A stretch of 64,000 nucleotides of DNA from Aeropyrum camini SY1 = JCM 12091 (GTDB lineage Archaea > Thermoproteota > Thermoprotei_A > Sulfolobales > Acidilobaceae), in the NCBI RefSeq assembly GCF_000591035.1, contig NC_022521.1:1240001-1304000 (forward strand). The letters are read 5' to 3'. Below are positions 7,696 to 16,209 of this stretch, piece by piece. Positions within the stretch are counted from its first letter, which is position 1. The number at the start of each line of letters is the position of its first letter. The notes under the pieces were generated by a model. That model saw only the letters and a program-made list of their open reading frames with translations, was not told where the DNA came from and ran no database searches. The translations under genes were made by a program, and so were the position numbers.

Positions 7696-9090
7696 TTAGA
7701 CCCCGCATATGCAGGCTCCAAGGTCGCCTCCAAACCCCTTCTTCTTCAACTCGAGGAACTTCTCCACAAGCTCCTTATGCCCAGGCCTCTCCCTGAGTAT
7801 TCTATCCATTATACCGTTCCTCTTCATAACCTCTATCTCCCAGCTCCTGAGGGCGAAGCATAGGTAGCAGCCTATCCTGTAGAACCCGGCCTCGTAGAGC
7901 GGGTTGAGCGGTATGCCCTTCGAGAGTATGTAGAGCTGGACGTGGCCTCCACTCCATAGTTTCAGGGGCGAAGCTACAGGGTACCCCAGCTTCTCGTCGT
8001 GCCTGAGGGGCGGTCTTCGGCCCCTCTTCTCCGACTCTCCGTCCCTATCCCCTGTTACTATGATTGTTTTGCCGCTGGAGAGCGTTTGGAACGCTCTCCT
8101 GAGGGCGTCGAGCTTCCTTCCGGTGCACCACCGGTATTCTGGGTCCGGCATCGGCATCCCCTCTATTAGGAGGCCATCGTCTACGTCCGCCTTCGCATAG
8201 ACCAGGTCCACTCCAAGGGAGGAGGCCACTTTCTCAACGTACTCCGCATTCTCTATGAAGTCTATTCCCGTGTCGACGTAGACAGCTCTAACAGCCTCCC
8301 TGCCGAACGCTTCGACAGCAACGAGGAGGGCTGCGGTCGAGTCTTTACCGCCGCTCCACGGCACTATAACCGTGTCAACGTCTTCACCCGCCCTCTTCAG
8401 GACCCCCACAGAGTGGTGCTCTAGCATAGCCAGGATACTCCTGTTAGCCTCTACTAGTGTTTCAAGCCCCACGCGAACAGGCTTAACACCCCTATACAGC
8501 TTCCCCTGGGGTAGAGGCTTAGAGTTGTCTATCACCAGCTCCCCAAGGGGCCGGGGACCGGCGTATACCAGATGCTTCCCCCCATACATTTTGAATAGTA
8601 GGGCAGCCCCTCCCACGCTCCTCTGCATAAACATGCCCAGGACCTTAGAGCCCCTCCCGTAGACAAAGAAGCTGTCACCCTGAGGACTGTAGGGGAGGTG
8701 CTCGACCTCTACAGCGCCGGGCTGCCGGGAGAGAATGAATGTGGAGCCGCTCCAGTGGGTCCTAAGCCTAAGCCTAGCCCTGGCGCTGTTGAGGGAGGCG
8801 TATATTGTTTCTATCCTCACGTTCCTAACCCTCGACCCCTTAACCACCGCCACCTCTGAGAATGGGGGGAGCTGGCTCTCCAGGCTCTCTATACTATCGG
8901 GGCCGAGGTCCTCCCTCCCCATGAGGAATACGGTGAATGGCCTCGCCTCCTCCAGTATAGCCTCTTCCAGCGCGCCGCCCCTGGGGCCGCCGAGGCTCTC
9001 CACCTCTATGCCCCATCCTCCCATGAACTTGTCTAACGCAGCCCTAGCTGCCTTGGCGTCCTTCCTACTCCTCGCCACTACTCTTAGCAT
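7696..9090 (-). CDS. PAPS-reductase-like PP-loop protein with N-terminal extension
   Basis: The C-terminal half (from about 240) is an adenine-nucleotide alpha-hydrolase/PAPS reductase domain. It has a P-loop (SGGKDS at 246-251), VYVDTGIDF, YRWCTGRKLD near 320 and two further cysteine groups (GCYLC near 412; ACICG at the C-terminus). These could hold a metal or an Fe-S cluster. Residues 1-230 form an extension with a predicted strand-rich part around 80-190, reminiscent of a PUA-type module, but I cannot assign it. Length 464 is far above classical PAPS reductases, so sulfate assimilation should not be assumed; RNA or cofactor thiolation is equally possible. It is the last gene of a three-gene operon with overlapping ends. 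Confidence 0.75.
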   Translation of the reverse strand: MLRVVARSRKDAKAARAALDKFMGGWGIEVESLGGPRGGALEEAILEEARPFTVFLMGREDLGPDSIESLESQLPPFSEVAVVKGSRVRNVRIETIYASLNSARARLRLRTHWSGSTFILSRQPGAVEVEHLPYSPQGDSFFVYGRGSKVLGMFMQRSVGGAALLFKMYGGKHLVYAGPRPLGELVIDNSKPLPQGKLYRGVKPVRVGLETLVEANRSILAMLEHHSVGVLKRAGEDVDTVIVPWSGGKDSTAALLVAVEAFGREAVRAVYVDTGIDFIENAEYVEKVASSLGVDLVYAKADVDDGLLIEGMPMPDPEYRWCTGRKLDALRRAFQTLSSGKTIIVTGDRDGESEKRGRRPPLRHDEKLGYPVASPLKLWSGGHVQLYILSKGIPLNPLYEAGFYRIGCYLCFALRSWEIEVMKRNGIMDRILRERPGHKELVEKFLELKKKGFGGDLGACICGV

Positions 9091-9307
9091 GGAATTTCAG
9101 CCACCCGTAGATTAGTATTGATCCTGTGCTGATAAAAAGAGCCCCGACAACTATGGATACTGCTATGAGAGTGTACCTGACTATGGCCAGGAACTTCTCT
9201 ATGTTAGAGTCTAGGAGGAGGTATGGGTATGCTATGCCTAGGACTATGCCTACTGCTATGAATATAACCCCCGTGACGAGGGGCCTCGTACTAGCACTCC
9301 CCCTCAA
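9065..9307 (-). CDS. Small two-helix membrane protein
   Basis: 80 residues with two hydrophobic segments (about 10-32 and 42-69) separated by a short charged loop (LLDSNIEKFLAIVRY), and a charged cytoplasmic-looking tail (KFHAKSSGEE). The start is TTG, overlapping the stop of the upstream 61-residue gene (TTGA), and its own 3' end overlaps the PAPS-reductase-like gene by 26 bases. The tight packing argues for a real, co-translated gene. Function is unknown. Confidence 0.6.
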   Translation of the reverse strand: MRGSASTRPLVTGVIFIAVGIVLGIAYPYLLLDSNIEKFLAIVRYTLIAVSIVVGALFISTGSILIYGWLKFHAKSSGEE

Positions 9308-9489
9308 GGCTTCAGCACCCTATCAGCCTTTATCCTCTTGAACATCTCCCTAGCCTTGTTAAGGGCCTCCTCATCGTTGGAGGCTGCAACGTTGAACACT
9401 ATACCGCTACCCCTCTCCCTAACCCTGAACCTCCTCTCCCCGAAGAGAACATAGGACTCTAGAATCTCGAACTCCGGCAACTCCAGCAC
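9304..9489 (-). CDS. Small hypothetical protein, first gene of the 7.7-9.5 kb operon
   Basis: 61 residues starting with GTG. The pattern is strand-strand-strand followed by a helix with a basic end (EALNKAREMFKRIKADRV). A TATA-like sequence on the minus strand (tatatagg, about 9520-9528) lies about 30-40 bases upstream, so this is probably the promoter-proximal gene. No motif is recognised. The stop codon is shared with the start of the following membrane protein. Confidence 0.55.
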   Translation of the reverse strand: MLELPEFEILESYVLFGERRFRVRERGSGIVFNVAASNDEEALNKAREMFKRIKADRVLKP

Positions 9490-9628
9490 CTCGCACTCGG
9501 CCCCAACGAGCTCCCGAGGCCTATATAATCTTTGGGGTAATGGTTAATAATTTACCAATGGATACAGCAGGCCCTGTTGACAGGCCTTCAAAACCTCTCG
9601 GCGGGGGTGCTGCGTACTGGGCAGGACT

Positions 9629-10273
9629 GTGAAACGTATACTCTGGCTAGACGGCAGGCCCTCCGCGCTTAGGGTTGTGAAGCAGCATATGGAGCTGCTC
9701 GCCCGCCAGGGGATAGAGTTGGAGGTGCCCGGCAGCCACCCCCACCCCCCGCGTGGGGGCTGCGAGATAGCCGTACTACCGCCCCTAGGTAGCCCGGAGA
9801 GGACCTGGGCCGAGGGTTTTATAGCCCAGCTGGGCTGCAGGCGCCTGGTCTCCGGAGAGGACCCCCTGGAGGCCCTCTACACAGCCCTAGCCCATCCGGG
9901 ATCGGGATTCATGCATGTCGCCGTCGGTATAGACCCCGGCAGGATGTGCACCGCGGTCGCCCTGGCAGACGGCCTGGTTCTGTGGGAGTGGAAGGGAGGT
10001 TGCGGGGATCTGGGCCTTGCTGTAGAGGGTGTTCTAGCCAGAATACCCCACGAGGGGAGCGCCGTATATTTAGGCTCGGGCCCCAGCTTCGAGGAGGCTG
10101 AGAAGAGCCTGGCGGCAGCTGGCCTCGGCTACATCATCGTCGAGGAGTGGGGCTCCACTAGATCGCCGTACGAGCCGCCTGGAGGGCTTTCGGGCCTCTT
10201 CTCTGATAAGGATATACTTGCTTCGATTACAATAGCTTACAGAGGTCTATCGAGATGGAGGATGCGAGTCTGA
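9629..10273 (+). CDS. RuvC/RNase H-fold-like protein
   Basis: The 214 residues begin with about 95 unassigned residues. A segment VAVGIDPGRMCTAVALADG then follows, typical of the first strands of the RuvC/YqgF RNase H-like fold, with the catalytic-type aspartate in IDPG. A C-terminal FSDKDILASITIAYRG offers a second acidic pair followed by a helix, as in RuvC-like nucleases, and EEWGSTRSP lies between. This supports a metal-dependent nuclease fold, but activity is inference. The start is GTG and the 3' end overlaps the UbiD-family gene by 19 bases, so the two are co-expressed. Confidence 0.6.
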   Translation: MKRILWLDGRPSALRVVKQHMELLARQGIELEVPGSHPHPPRGGCEIAVLPPLGSPERTWAEGFIAQLGCRRLVSGEDPLEALYTALAHPGSGFMHVAVGIDPGRMCTAVALADGLVLWEWKGGCGDLGLAVEGVLARIPHEGSAVYLGSGPSFEEAEKSLAAAGLGYIIVEEWGSTRSPYEPPGGLSGLFSDKDILASITIAYRGLSRWRMRV

Positions 10274-11556
10274 AGAGCTTTCTGGAGAATGTAGGGTATA
10301 AGTATGTTGACAAGACTCTTTCCAGGGACTACCAGGTAGCCAGGCTAATAGCCGAGACTCAGGGATGCGGCCCCGCCCTTCTGGCGAGGATTGAGGGTGT
10401 CAGGCAGCCCGTAGCCATTAACATAGTAGATACCCGTGAGAAGCTTTACAAAGCACTGGGGGTCTCGGCCGACCAGGATGCGTACGCCAGGATAATAGCG
10501 TCCTCCACCAGCCCCGGGAGGCTGGAGCATGTGGATAGCCCGCCGCTGGAGGAGCTGCCGGAAGGCTTCGAGGGGCTCCCCGCGGCTAAGTTCTACGAGG
10601 GCGAGGCGGGGCAGTATCTCTCGTCGGGCATCGTCATAGCCTGCTACGAGGGCGTTTGCAACGCCAGCATACATAGACTCCTAATACTAGGCAGGGATAA
10701 GGCTGCCATACGCATAGTTCCACGCCACCTCTGGCACCTCTACAGGAGGGCTAGGGATGCGGGGGAGGACCTCCCAGCCACCATAATTGTGGGCGTGCAC
10801 CCCGCCGTCTTGCTAGCCGCCGCCACAAGCCCGCCTCTGGGCGTGTTCGAGCTTGGAGTGGCAGCTGGCATGCTCGGGGGGTCTATGAAGGTCTACAAGA
10901 GCCCCGTTCACGGCAACCCCGTCCCCCTGGGAGCGGCTATGGTGGCCGATGTTTGGATAACTGGAGAGCTTGTTGAGGAGGGCCCTTATGTCGACGCCCT
11001 GCTCACCTACGATAGAGTGAGGAGGCAGCCCGTTGTAAGGCTCGAGAGAGCCTACTATAGGGAGGGGGAGTATACACACACTATAATGGGGGGGAGCCTA
11101 GAGCATGTTAACCTGATGGGCTTCCCCAGGGAGGCGAGTATATGGGAGGCGGTGAGGAGGGCCATACCCAGGGTTAGGGCCGTGAGGCTCACCCCCGCCA
11201 GTGGGGGGTGGCTCCATGCGGTGATTGCTATTGAGAAGCAGCACGATGGCGACGGGAAGACAGCGATAATGGCGGCGTTCGCGGCACACCCAAGCCTCAA
11301 GCACGTGGTAGTTGTTGATGGAGACGTGGACGTCGACGACCCCATGCAGGTGGAGTGGGCGATAGCAACCCGCTTCCAGGCCGATAAGGACCTGGTCGTA
11401 ATACCCCGGGCCAGGGGCTCGACCCTCGACCCGAGCGCAGCCGACGGCCTCACAGCGAAGATGGGGTTAGACGCCACCAAGCCTCTAAACGCTAACACGG
11501 GGTATAAGAGGGGGAGGATACCCGGGTTTAAATGGGGCTCCACAAGATGCCCCTAG
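10255..11556 (+). CDS. UbiD-family decarboxylase, probable anhydromevalonate phosphate decarboxylase
   Basis: A prenylated-FMN-dependent (de)carboxylase of the UbiD family, 433 residues, with family blocks VNIVDTREKLYKALG-like near 58, IGVHPAVLLAAATSPP, SPVHGNPVPLGAAMV, GPYVDALLTYDR, and the DVDVDDPMQVEWAIATRFQ and GLDATKP motifs near the C-terminus. In A. pernix a UbiD homologue has been shown to decarboxylate trans-anhydromevalonate 5-phosphate to isopentenyl phosphate in the archaeal mevalonate pathway. The aconitase-X dehydratase that makes its substrate lies about 5 kb downstream here, so I infer the same role. The family is certain; the substrate is inferred. Confidence 0.85.
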   Translation: MEDASLKSFLENVGYKYVDKTLSRDYQVARLIAETQGCGPALLARIEGVRQPVAINIVDTREKLYKALGVSADQDAYARIIASSTSPGRLEHVDSPPLEELPEGFEGLPAAKFYEGEAGQYLSSGIVIACYEGVCNASIHRLLILGRDKAAIRIVPRHLWHLYRRARDAGEDLPATIIVGVHPAVLLAAATSPPLGVFELGVAAGMLGGSMKVYKSPVHGNPVPLGAAMVADVWITGELVEEGPYVDALLTYDRVRRQPVVRLERAYYREGEYTHTIMGGSLEHVNLMGFPREASIWEAVRRAIPRVRAVRLTPASGGWLHAVIAIEKQHDGDGKTAIMAAFAAHPSLKHVVVVDGDVDVDDPMQVEWAIATRFQADKDLVVIPRARGSTLDPSAADGLTAKMGLDATKPLNANTGYKRGRIPGFKWGSTRCP

Positions 11557-11575
11557 CCTGCATGCTGGACGCCTT

Positions 11576-12073
11576 ATGTATTTGACCCAGGGTGCCTTGC
11601 GGGTGGCGAGGCTCTATCCCAGCCAGCCTGTCGTTGGGGTAGGGTGTCTAGTGTTAAGGGGTGGGAGGATCCTGCTGGTGAAGCGGAGGTACTCGCCGGG
11701 TAGGGGCAAGTGGAGCATACCCGGGGGGCATGTGAGGCTGGGGGAGACTCTCGAGGAGGCTGCTGTGAGGGAGCTGGAGGAGGAGACCGGTGTTAAGGGC
11801 CGCCCCCTGGGTGTGGTTAACGTTGACGATGCTATAACTTTGGACGAGAAGGGGGTTAGGTACCACTATGTTCTTGTGACTGTGCTCCTCGAGGACCTGG
11901 GGGGCGAGCCAAGAGCTGGGGATGACGCTGAGGAGGCGGGGTTCTACACGTTTGACGAGGCCCTCAGGCTCGACCTAACCCCGTCCACCAGGGGGTTGAT
12001 AGAGAAGATAACGGGGGGCATGATCTGCCTGGAAAAACCCATTAAGCCTAGGAGGTACAGCCCAGCCGACTAG
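11576..12073 (+). CDS. Nudix hydrolase
   Basis: 165 residues containing a complete Nudix box: G-x5-E-x7-REUxEExGU appears as GHVRLGETLEEAAVRELEEE followed by TGV. It is preceded by the strand RILLVKRRYSPGRGKWSIPG that precedes the box in ADP-ribose and nucleotide pyrophosphohydrolases. Such enzymes split nucleoside diphosphates linked to another moiety. The substrate cannot be read from the sequence. ATG start 19 bases after the stop of the UbiD-family gene, so it is likely the third gene of that operon. Confidence 0.88.
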   Translation: MYLTQGALRVARLYPSQPVVGVGCLVLRGGRILLVKRRYSPGRGKWSIPGGHVRLGETLEEAAVRELEEETGVKGRPLGVVNVDDAITLDEKGVRYHYVLVTVLLEDLGGEPRAGDDAEEAGFYTFDEALRLDLTPSTRGLIEKITGGMICLEKPIKPRRYSPAD

Positions 12074-12130
12074 GCCGTGGGCGACAGTTTAACACCACCA
12101 AGCTGCAAAACACTAGGTGTGGCTGCATAG

Positions 12131-13264
12131 TTGGGGTGTGCCGCCGTGTACAGGTTTTATAGCAGGATGGGTGAGGCGGCTCGTCTCCTCGTAGACTATT
12201 GTGTATCGGCTTCCAAAGGGGACGATGTTGCAGTGTCCTTCGGCCAGCCTGCGGTTGATTTTGCCAGGGCGGTTGCACTCGAGGTCCTCGCGCGGGGGGC
12301 ATACCCCCTGCTCAACCTGAGGGACGACTATGTTGCGGAGGCTATGTACAGGCTCGCCCCTGAAGAGCTCCTGGACTACATATCACCGATAGATGTATAT
12401 ATCTTGGAGAAGGTGGACGCAACAATAAGCATCATAAGCCCCTTACACACCAAGCCCCTGGCAACGGTGGACCCCGGGAGGGTTGCGAGGCGTAGCAGGG
12501 CGTCTAGACCCCTAACAGAGCTTTTCATGAAAAGGGATGGGGAGGGCAGCCTAAGATGGACTGTGACGGCCTACCCCGCGCCAAGCCTGGCCCAGGAGGC
12601 TGGTATGGGTCTTCTGGAGTTCGAGGACTTCGTAGTTAGGGCTCTGAAGCTGCACGAGGACGATCCAGTTGCGGCTTGGAGAAGGCAGGCGGCGTGGCAG
12701 GAGAAGGTGGCTGCCCTCCTCAGCAAGGCGTCCGAGCTGAGGGTGGTGTCCAGGGGCACAGACATAGTGTTCAGGGTTGAAGGGAGAACGTGGATAAACG
12801 ATGACGGCAAGAAGAACATGCCCGGGGGCGAGGTCTTCACAGCACCGCATGAAGACGGTGTCGATGGCGTGATAACGTTCGACTTCCCGGCGGTATGGAG
12901 GGGTGTGGAGGTGGAGGGTGTAAGGCTCGAGTTCCTAAAGGGCCAGGTGGTGAAAGCGTCTGCCCTAAAGGGAGAGGAGCATCTCAAAAGGATTCTGGAG
13001 ACCGACGAGGGGGCAAAGAGGCTGGGCGAGCTCGCCTTCGGGCTAAACTACGACATACAGAGGCACATAAAGAACATACTCTTCGACGAGAAGATAGGCG
13101 GTACAATGCACATGGCCCTCGGAGCGGCCTACCCCAGCACTGGCGGGCGAAACCAGTCGGCGATACACTGGGACATGGTCAAGGATCTGAGGAGGGAGTC
13201 AAAGGTCTATGCAGATGGCGACGTCATATTCGAGAATGGAAAGTTCGTGGAGGACTACCTGTAA
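12131..13264 (+). CDS. M29-family aminopeptidase
   Basis: 377 residues matching the AmpS/AmpT/PepS family of dimetallic aminopeptidases. The metal and catalytic positions are seen in order: GGEVFTAP (Glu), LGELAFG (Glu), GTMHMALG (His) and SAIHWDMV (His and Asp). The family acts on the N-terminus of short peptides in the cytosol. The TTG start at 12131 is one possibility; an in-frame ATG at 12167 (MGEAARLLVDYC) matches family N-termini better. Confidence 0.9.
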   Translation: MGCAAVYRFYSRMGEAARLLVDYCVSASKGDDVAVSFGQPAVDFARAVALEVLARGAYPLLNLRDDYVAEAMYRLAPEELLDYISPIDVYILEKVDATISIISPLHTKPLATVDPGRVARRSRASRPLTELFMKRDGEGSLRWTVTAYPAPSLAQEAGMGLLEFEDFVVRALKLHEDDPVAAWRRQAAWQEKVAALLSKASELRVVSRGTDIVFRVEGRTWINDDGKKNMPGGEVFTAPHEDGVDGVITFDFPAVWRGVEVEGVRLEFLKGQVVKASALKGEEHLKRILETDEGAKRLGELAFGLNYDIQRHIKNILFDEKIGGTMHMALGAAYPSTGGRNQSAIHWDMVKDLRRESKVYADGDVIFENGKFVEDYL

Positions 13265-13351
13265 AACCGCAAAAACGCTCGACGGCGGGCTCGGCCTAGG
13301 GCTCGCATCATCCCCCGGGGTTTTGGCTAGGGTCCGTCGAAAACTCCCTCT

Positions 13352-14407
13352 TCACGGCCCCTCACTTTTAGCTTTCTCCCTTACCGCTGAAATGTCTAGC
13401 GCCGCCTCCGCTATGTCCAGAGAGTAGCCTGTTATCCTTCTCATACTGTCTATGACGAGGTAGCGTAGGAGGCTTCCGCCACCTCTTAGGAACTCCTGGG
13501 CCGTCATGCTCTCTAGCCTACTCCTATACTCTCCCAGCGCGGGGGCTATGCTCGCGGCTAGGGCCGCGTCGGCCTTTATGAGGGCTTCTACACTCCTGGA
13601 GAAGCCCTCGGCAGCCTCCATAACCAGGCTTGATAGGCCGTTCTCGACTTTCATGCCTGCGCCTAGGCTGGCTGAGACTCTGAGGGATAGTATTGTGGCG
13701 TGGTCGGCCACCCTCTCTATGCTCTTGACTGCGAGGAAGAGGTGTACTATCTCGGCGGGCGAGTAGACGCCGAGGTCCTTGAGCGGCAGCCTGCCGCTGG
13801 ACGCCATAGTCATCTGCCTGGCCATGTAGAGGTAGAGCTTGTCGACGAGCTGGTCCCTCTCGGCTACAAGGTCCAGCAGCCCCCTATCCCCGCTCTCCAG
13901 CCCCCTGGCTACGTCGCTAATCATGTCAGACGCTATCCTGGCCATCCTTGATAGGGCCCGTGAGAACTCCATGCTCCTGTGGTCGACCACGGAGACGAAC
14001 ACTATGTATCCCGGGCCTTCCTCTAGAACGTTGAAGCCGAGTATGTTGGACTCTACTATACTCCTAATCCTCGACACGGCGTCAACACTACTATCCCCGA
14101 AGAGTAGGAGGACCTCGTCGTAGCCTGCCAGGTAGGAGGCTATTACACTCTTGATGACGAAAGAAAGGTCAAGCTTCTTACCACGAAGGTCTATGACGCG
14201 CCTGTCTCTCCTTGCAGGCCTCTCCAGTGCAGCGGGTGCTATCTTGAGGCTGCCGTCGGGCATAACCTCAAGGGTTACCTCGCTCCCCCTACCCAGCCTC
14301 CAGGTTTCCACCCATTCCTTGGGGAGACTCACGATATAGGTGGAGCGCCCCGTGAGCTGTAGCCTCCTCTTGTAGGCAACCCTGCTATCCAACGCTTCAG
14401 CCACCAC
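13352..14407 (-). CDS. AbrB-type DNA-binding domain fused to PhoU domains
   Basis: Residues about 12-55 (KRRLQLTGRSTYIVSLPKEW, then a VTLEVMPDGSLKI strand) form a swapped-hairpin AbrB/SpoVT DNA-binding domain. From about 120 to the end two helical PhoU-like repeats follow, with acidic metal-binding positions (ERDQLVDKLYLYMARQM; IERVADHATILSL). This is the usual archaeal phosphate-responsive regulator form. No phosphate transporter genes are visible near it in this window. It begins with GTG at 14407 on the minus strand, divergent from aIF5A. Confidence 0.85.
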   Translation of the reverse strand: MVAEALDSRVAYKRRLQLTGRSTYIVSLPKEWVETWRLGRGSEVTLEVMPDGSLKIAPAALERPARRDRRVIDLRGKKLDLSFVIKSVIASYLAGYDEVLLLFGDSSVDAVSRIRSIVESNILGFNVLEEGPGYIVFVSVVDHRSMEFSRALSRMARIASDMISDVARGLESGDRGLLDLVAERDQLVDKLYLYMARQMTMASSGRLPLKDLGVYSPAEIVHLFLAVKSIERVADHATILSLRVSASLGAGMKVENGLSSLVMEAAEGFSRSVEALIKADAALAASIAPALGEYRSRLESMTAQEFLRGGGSLLRYLVIDSMRRITGYSLDIAEAALDISAVREKAKSEGP

Positions 14408-14476
14408 TCAATACTCTATATACTGCCTGCGGCGGACTATATAGTGGACAGTCGCGGGCCCCATCCCGGCTTCCAA

Positions 14477-14484
14477 TATTTAAA
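14477..14484 (+). promoter_or_regulatory. TATA box of the aIF5A gene
   Basis: The sequence tatttaaa sits 39-46 bases before the ATG of aIF5A. A start near 14508 is expected, giving a leader of about 15 bases that includes a G-rich Shine-Dalgarno stretch (aggggtg). Confidence 0.5.
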
Positions 14485-14522
14485 CCTTCCGCTGGCGCCT
14501 AGTAGCTTAGGGGTGCTGCAGG

Positions 14523-14942
14523 ATGAGCGTAAACTATGCAACGCTGGGCGACCTGAAGAAGGGGAGCTATATAGTTATTGACGGCGAGCCCTGCAGGATC
14601 GTGGAGATGAGCAGGGCTAAGACTGGGAAGCACGGGAGCGCGAAGGCCCATGTTGTTGCTATATGCATCTTCTCCGGGCAGAAGAAGAGCCTGGTGGCCC
14701 CTGTTGACACCAGGGTCCAGATTCCCGTGATAGAGAAGAGGCTGGGCCAGGTGCTGGCTGACATGGGTGACATGCTCCAGATAATGGATCTGGAGACCTA
14801 CGACACGTTCGAGGTTGAGAAGCCCGGGGGTAGCGAGGAGGAGGAGCAGCTGGCCGCTAAGCTGCAGCCGGGAGTCACAGTGGAGTACTGGCTTATAATG
14901 GGCAAGCCGAAGATAATCAGGATAAGGAGCTCCTCCGGCTAG
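14523..14942 (+). CDS. eif5A: Translation initiation/elongation factor aIF5A
   Basis: 139 residues of the eIF5A family, which promotes peptide bond formation on difficult sequences. The hypusination (or deoxyhypusination) site is the lysine in KTGKHGSAK at about 37, which is strictly conserved. The C-terminal OB domain follows ([20 protein letters not shown]). The start is ATG. Its 3' end overlaps the convergent TtuA-like gene by 26 bases. Confidence 0.95.
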   Translation: MSVNYATLGDLKKGSYIVIDGEPCRIVEMSRAKTGKHGSAKAHVVAICIFSGQKKSLVAPVDTRVQIPVIEKRLGQVLADMGDMLQIMDLETYDTFEVEKPGGSEEEEQLAAKLQPGVTVEYWLIMGKPKIIRIRSSSG

Positions 14943-15912
14943 CCCCTAGCCCCAGCTCCTCCGCCCTCCTCCTAAACCACTCTCTGACGACAGGCCCCAT
15001 AGGCCTCCCAAGAGCCCTCCTAGTCACCCTGCAGAAGCTGCACTCCCCACCTGAGGATAGGAGGCCGCAGGAGGGGCATCTGCCTATGGAGCCCCCGGGC
15101 TTAGGATAGTCCTCAACCCTCTTGGCGAGCTTGGACACCATCTGAAGCTTCAGCCCCGGCCTCTTATCCTCGAGCTGGTTCACAGTCTCCTTCAGCTCCA
15201 CCTCCATCTGCCGTCTGTCTACGAAGGGGCACTCCTCGTGGAGGAAGGGGAGTCCCGCTAGGAGGGAGTAGAGGAAGCTCTCCTTCTCGTACACGTAGTA
15301 TAGCGGCCTGATCCTACCCACTGCCACGCCGGGTATGCTCTCCGTTCTGACGCCGAGCTTGGATATCGCCTCGAGGTCCTGGTTGAGGAAGGACTTCAGG
15401 TTGTACACCGCTATATCGTCTGCGTTGTGGCCTAGGGCCACAGCATCAGCCGCCAGCTCCACTGCGGCGGCGTTTATGACGTAGCGTTTAACCATGCCGC
15501 ATACACTGCAGGGCGGCCGTTTAGAGGCCCGTGCGAGCTCAGGTATGCCAGCGCCGAGGACCTCCTTAAGGTCGAAAACTATGAGGGGCACGTTAAGCTG
15601 GCGGGCGAGCCTGAGAGAGGCCTCCCTACTCTTCTCCGAGTAGTCGTAGATGCCCAGATGTATATAGAGAGCCACCAGCTCGAAGCCTAGCTTGCCCGAG
15701 AGCCTCGAGAGGACGGCGAGAAGTGTAGAGCTGTCCTTACCGCCGGATACGGCGGCCAGAACCCTCTGCCCCCTTCTAACAAGCCTGTGCCTCAGTATAG
15801 CCCTCTCGACTTTCGACTCGACGAACTCGAGATAGTGGTCCCTGCACATGTACCTTTTCTGGTACCTGATATATGCTACCGCGGGTGCGCCGCAGACGCT
15901 GCACCTAGCCAC
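14917..15912 (-). CDS. ttuA: TtuA/NcsA-type tRNA thiolation enzyme
   Basis: A PP-loop ATPase that adenylates tRNA uridine (or cytidine) and inserts sulfur. The 331 residues show the complete family layout: N-terminal zinc site C4, C7, C23 and H26; PP-loop SGGKDS at 56-61; Fe-S cluster ligands C135, C138 and C228 ([14 protein letters not shown]); and a C-terminal zinc ribbon (RCPSCG, CSFC). In Thermus and Pyrococcus the enzyme thiolates U54 of tRNA for heat stability. The ubiquitin-like sulfur carrier gene overlaps its start by 8 bases, which strongly supports this role. Confidence 0.92.
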   Translation of the reverse strand: MARCSVCGAPAVAYIRYQKRYMCRDHYLEFVESKVERAILRHRLVRRGQRVLAAVSGGKDSSTLLAVLSRLSGKLGFELVALYIHLGIYDYSEKSREASLRLARQLNVPLIVFDLKEVLGAGIPELARASKRPPCSVCGMVKRYVINAAAVELAADAVALGHNADDIAVYNLKSFLNQDLEAISKLGVRTESIPGVAVGRIRPLYYVYEKESFLYSLLAGLPFLHEECPFVDRRQMEVELKETVNQLEDKRPGLKLQMVSKLAKRVEDYPKPGGSIGRCPSCGLLSSGGECSFCRVTRRALGRPMGPVVREWFRRRAEELGLGASRRSSLS

Positions 15913-16144
15913 CGGAGAGCACCCTCACAACTTCCACAGACTCCCCTGGGGATACGAGGTCCTCGGGGAGCAGAGGCTTCCCGTCCCTGAGCACGACGGC
16001 CACCTCCTCGTTCATACCCAAAATCCTCAGCAGCTCGCCCGCCTTAAGCGGCCTGCCAGCCTCTACAACCTTCTCCACGCCCTCGGGCACAAGCCTGACC
16101 TTGATCTCCCCCCCTCCCAAGCCATCTACACCCAGTATAAACAT
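15905..16144 (-). CDS. TtuB/ThiS-like ubiquitin-fold sulfur carrier
   Basis: 79 residues with a beta-grasp pattern ([45 protein letters not shown]) and a free C-terminal di-glycine, as required for adenylation and thiocarboxylation. The ATG at 16144 is upstream of the TtuA-like gene, with an 8-base overlap. By analogy with TtuB of Thermus it would hand sulfur to the neighbouring TtuA and might also be conjugated to proteins as a SAMP. The E1-like activating enzyme is not in this window. Confidence 0.85.
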   Translation of the reverse strand: MFILGVDGLGGGEIKVRLVPEGVEKVVEAGRPLKAGELLRILGMNEEVAVVLRDGKPLLPEDLVSPGESVEVVRVLSGG

Positions 16145-16209
16145 TGTTTAGCTCTAAACCAAAGTATTAACCCCGCATATATGAGATTGTGGTATTGGGC
16201 TGGTGGGTA

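Noticed and set aside
11055-11543. 162-codon minus-strand frame
   Set aside because: It is antisense to the UbiD-family gene; composition follows the complementary codon pattern.
12895-13299. 134-codon plus-strand frame
   Set aside because: It lies within and just past the M29 peptidase gene in another frame; the product is low-complexity and charged, typical of shadow frames in GC-rich DNA.
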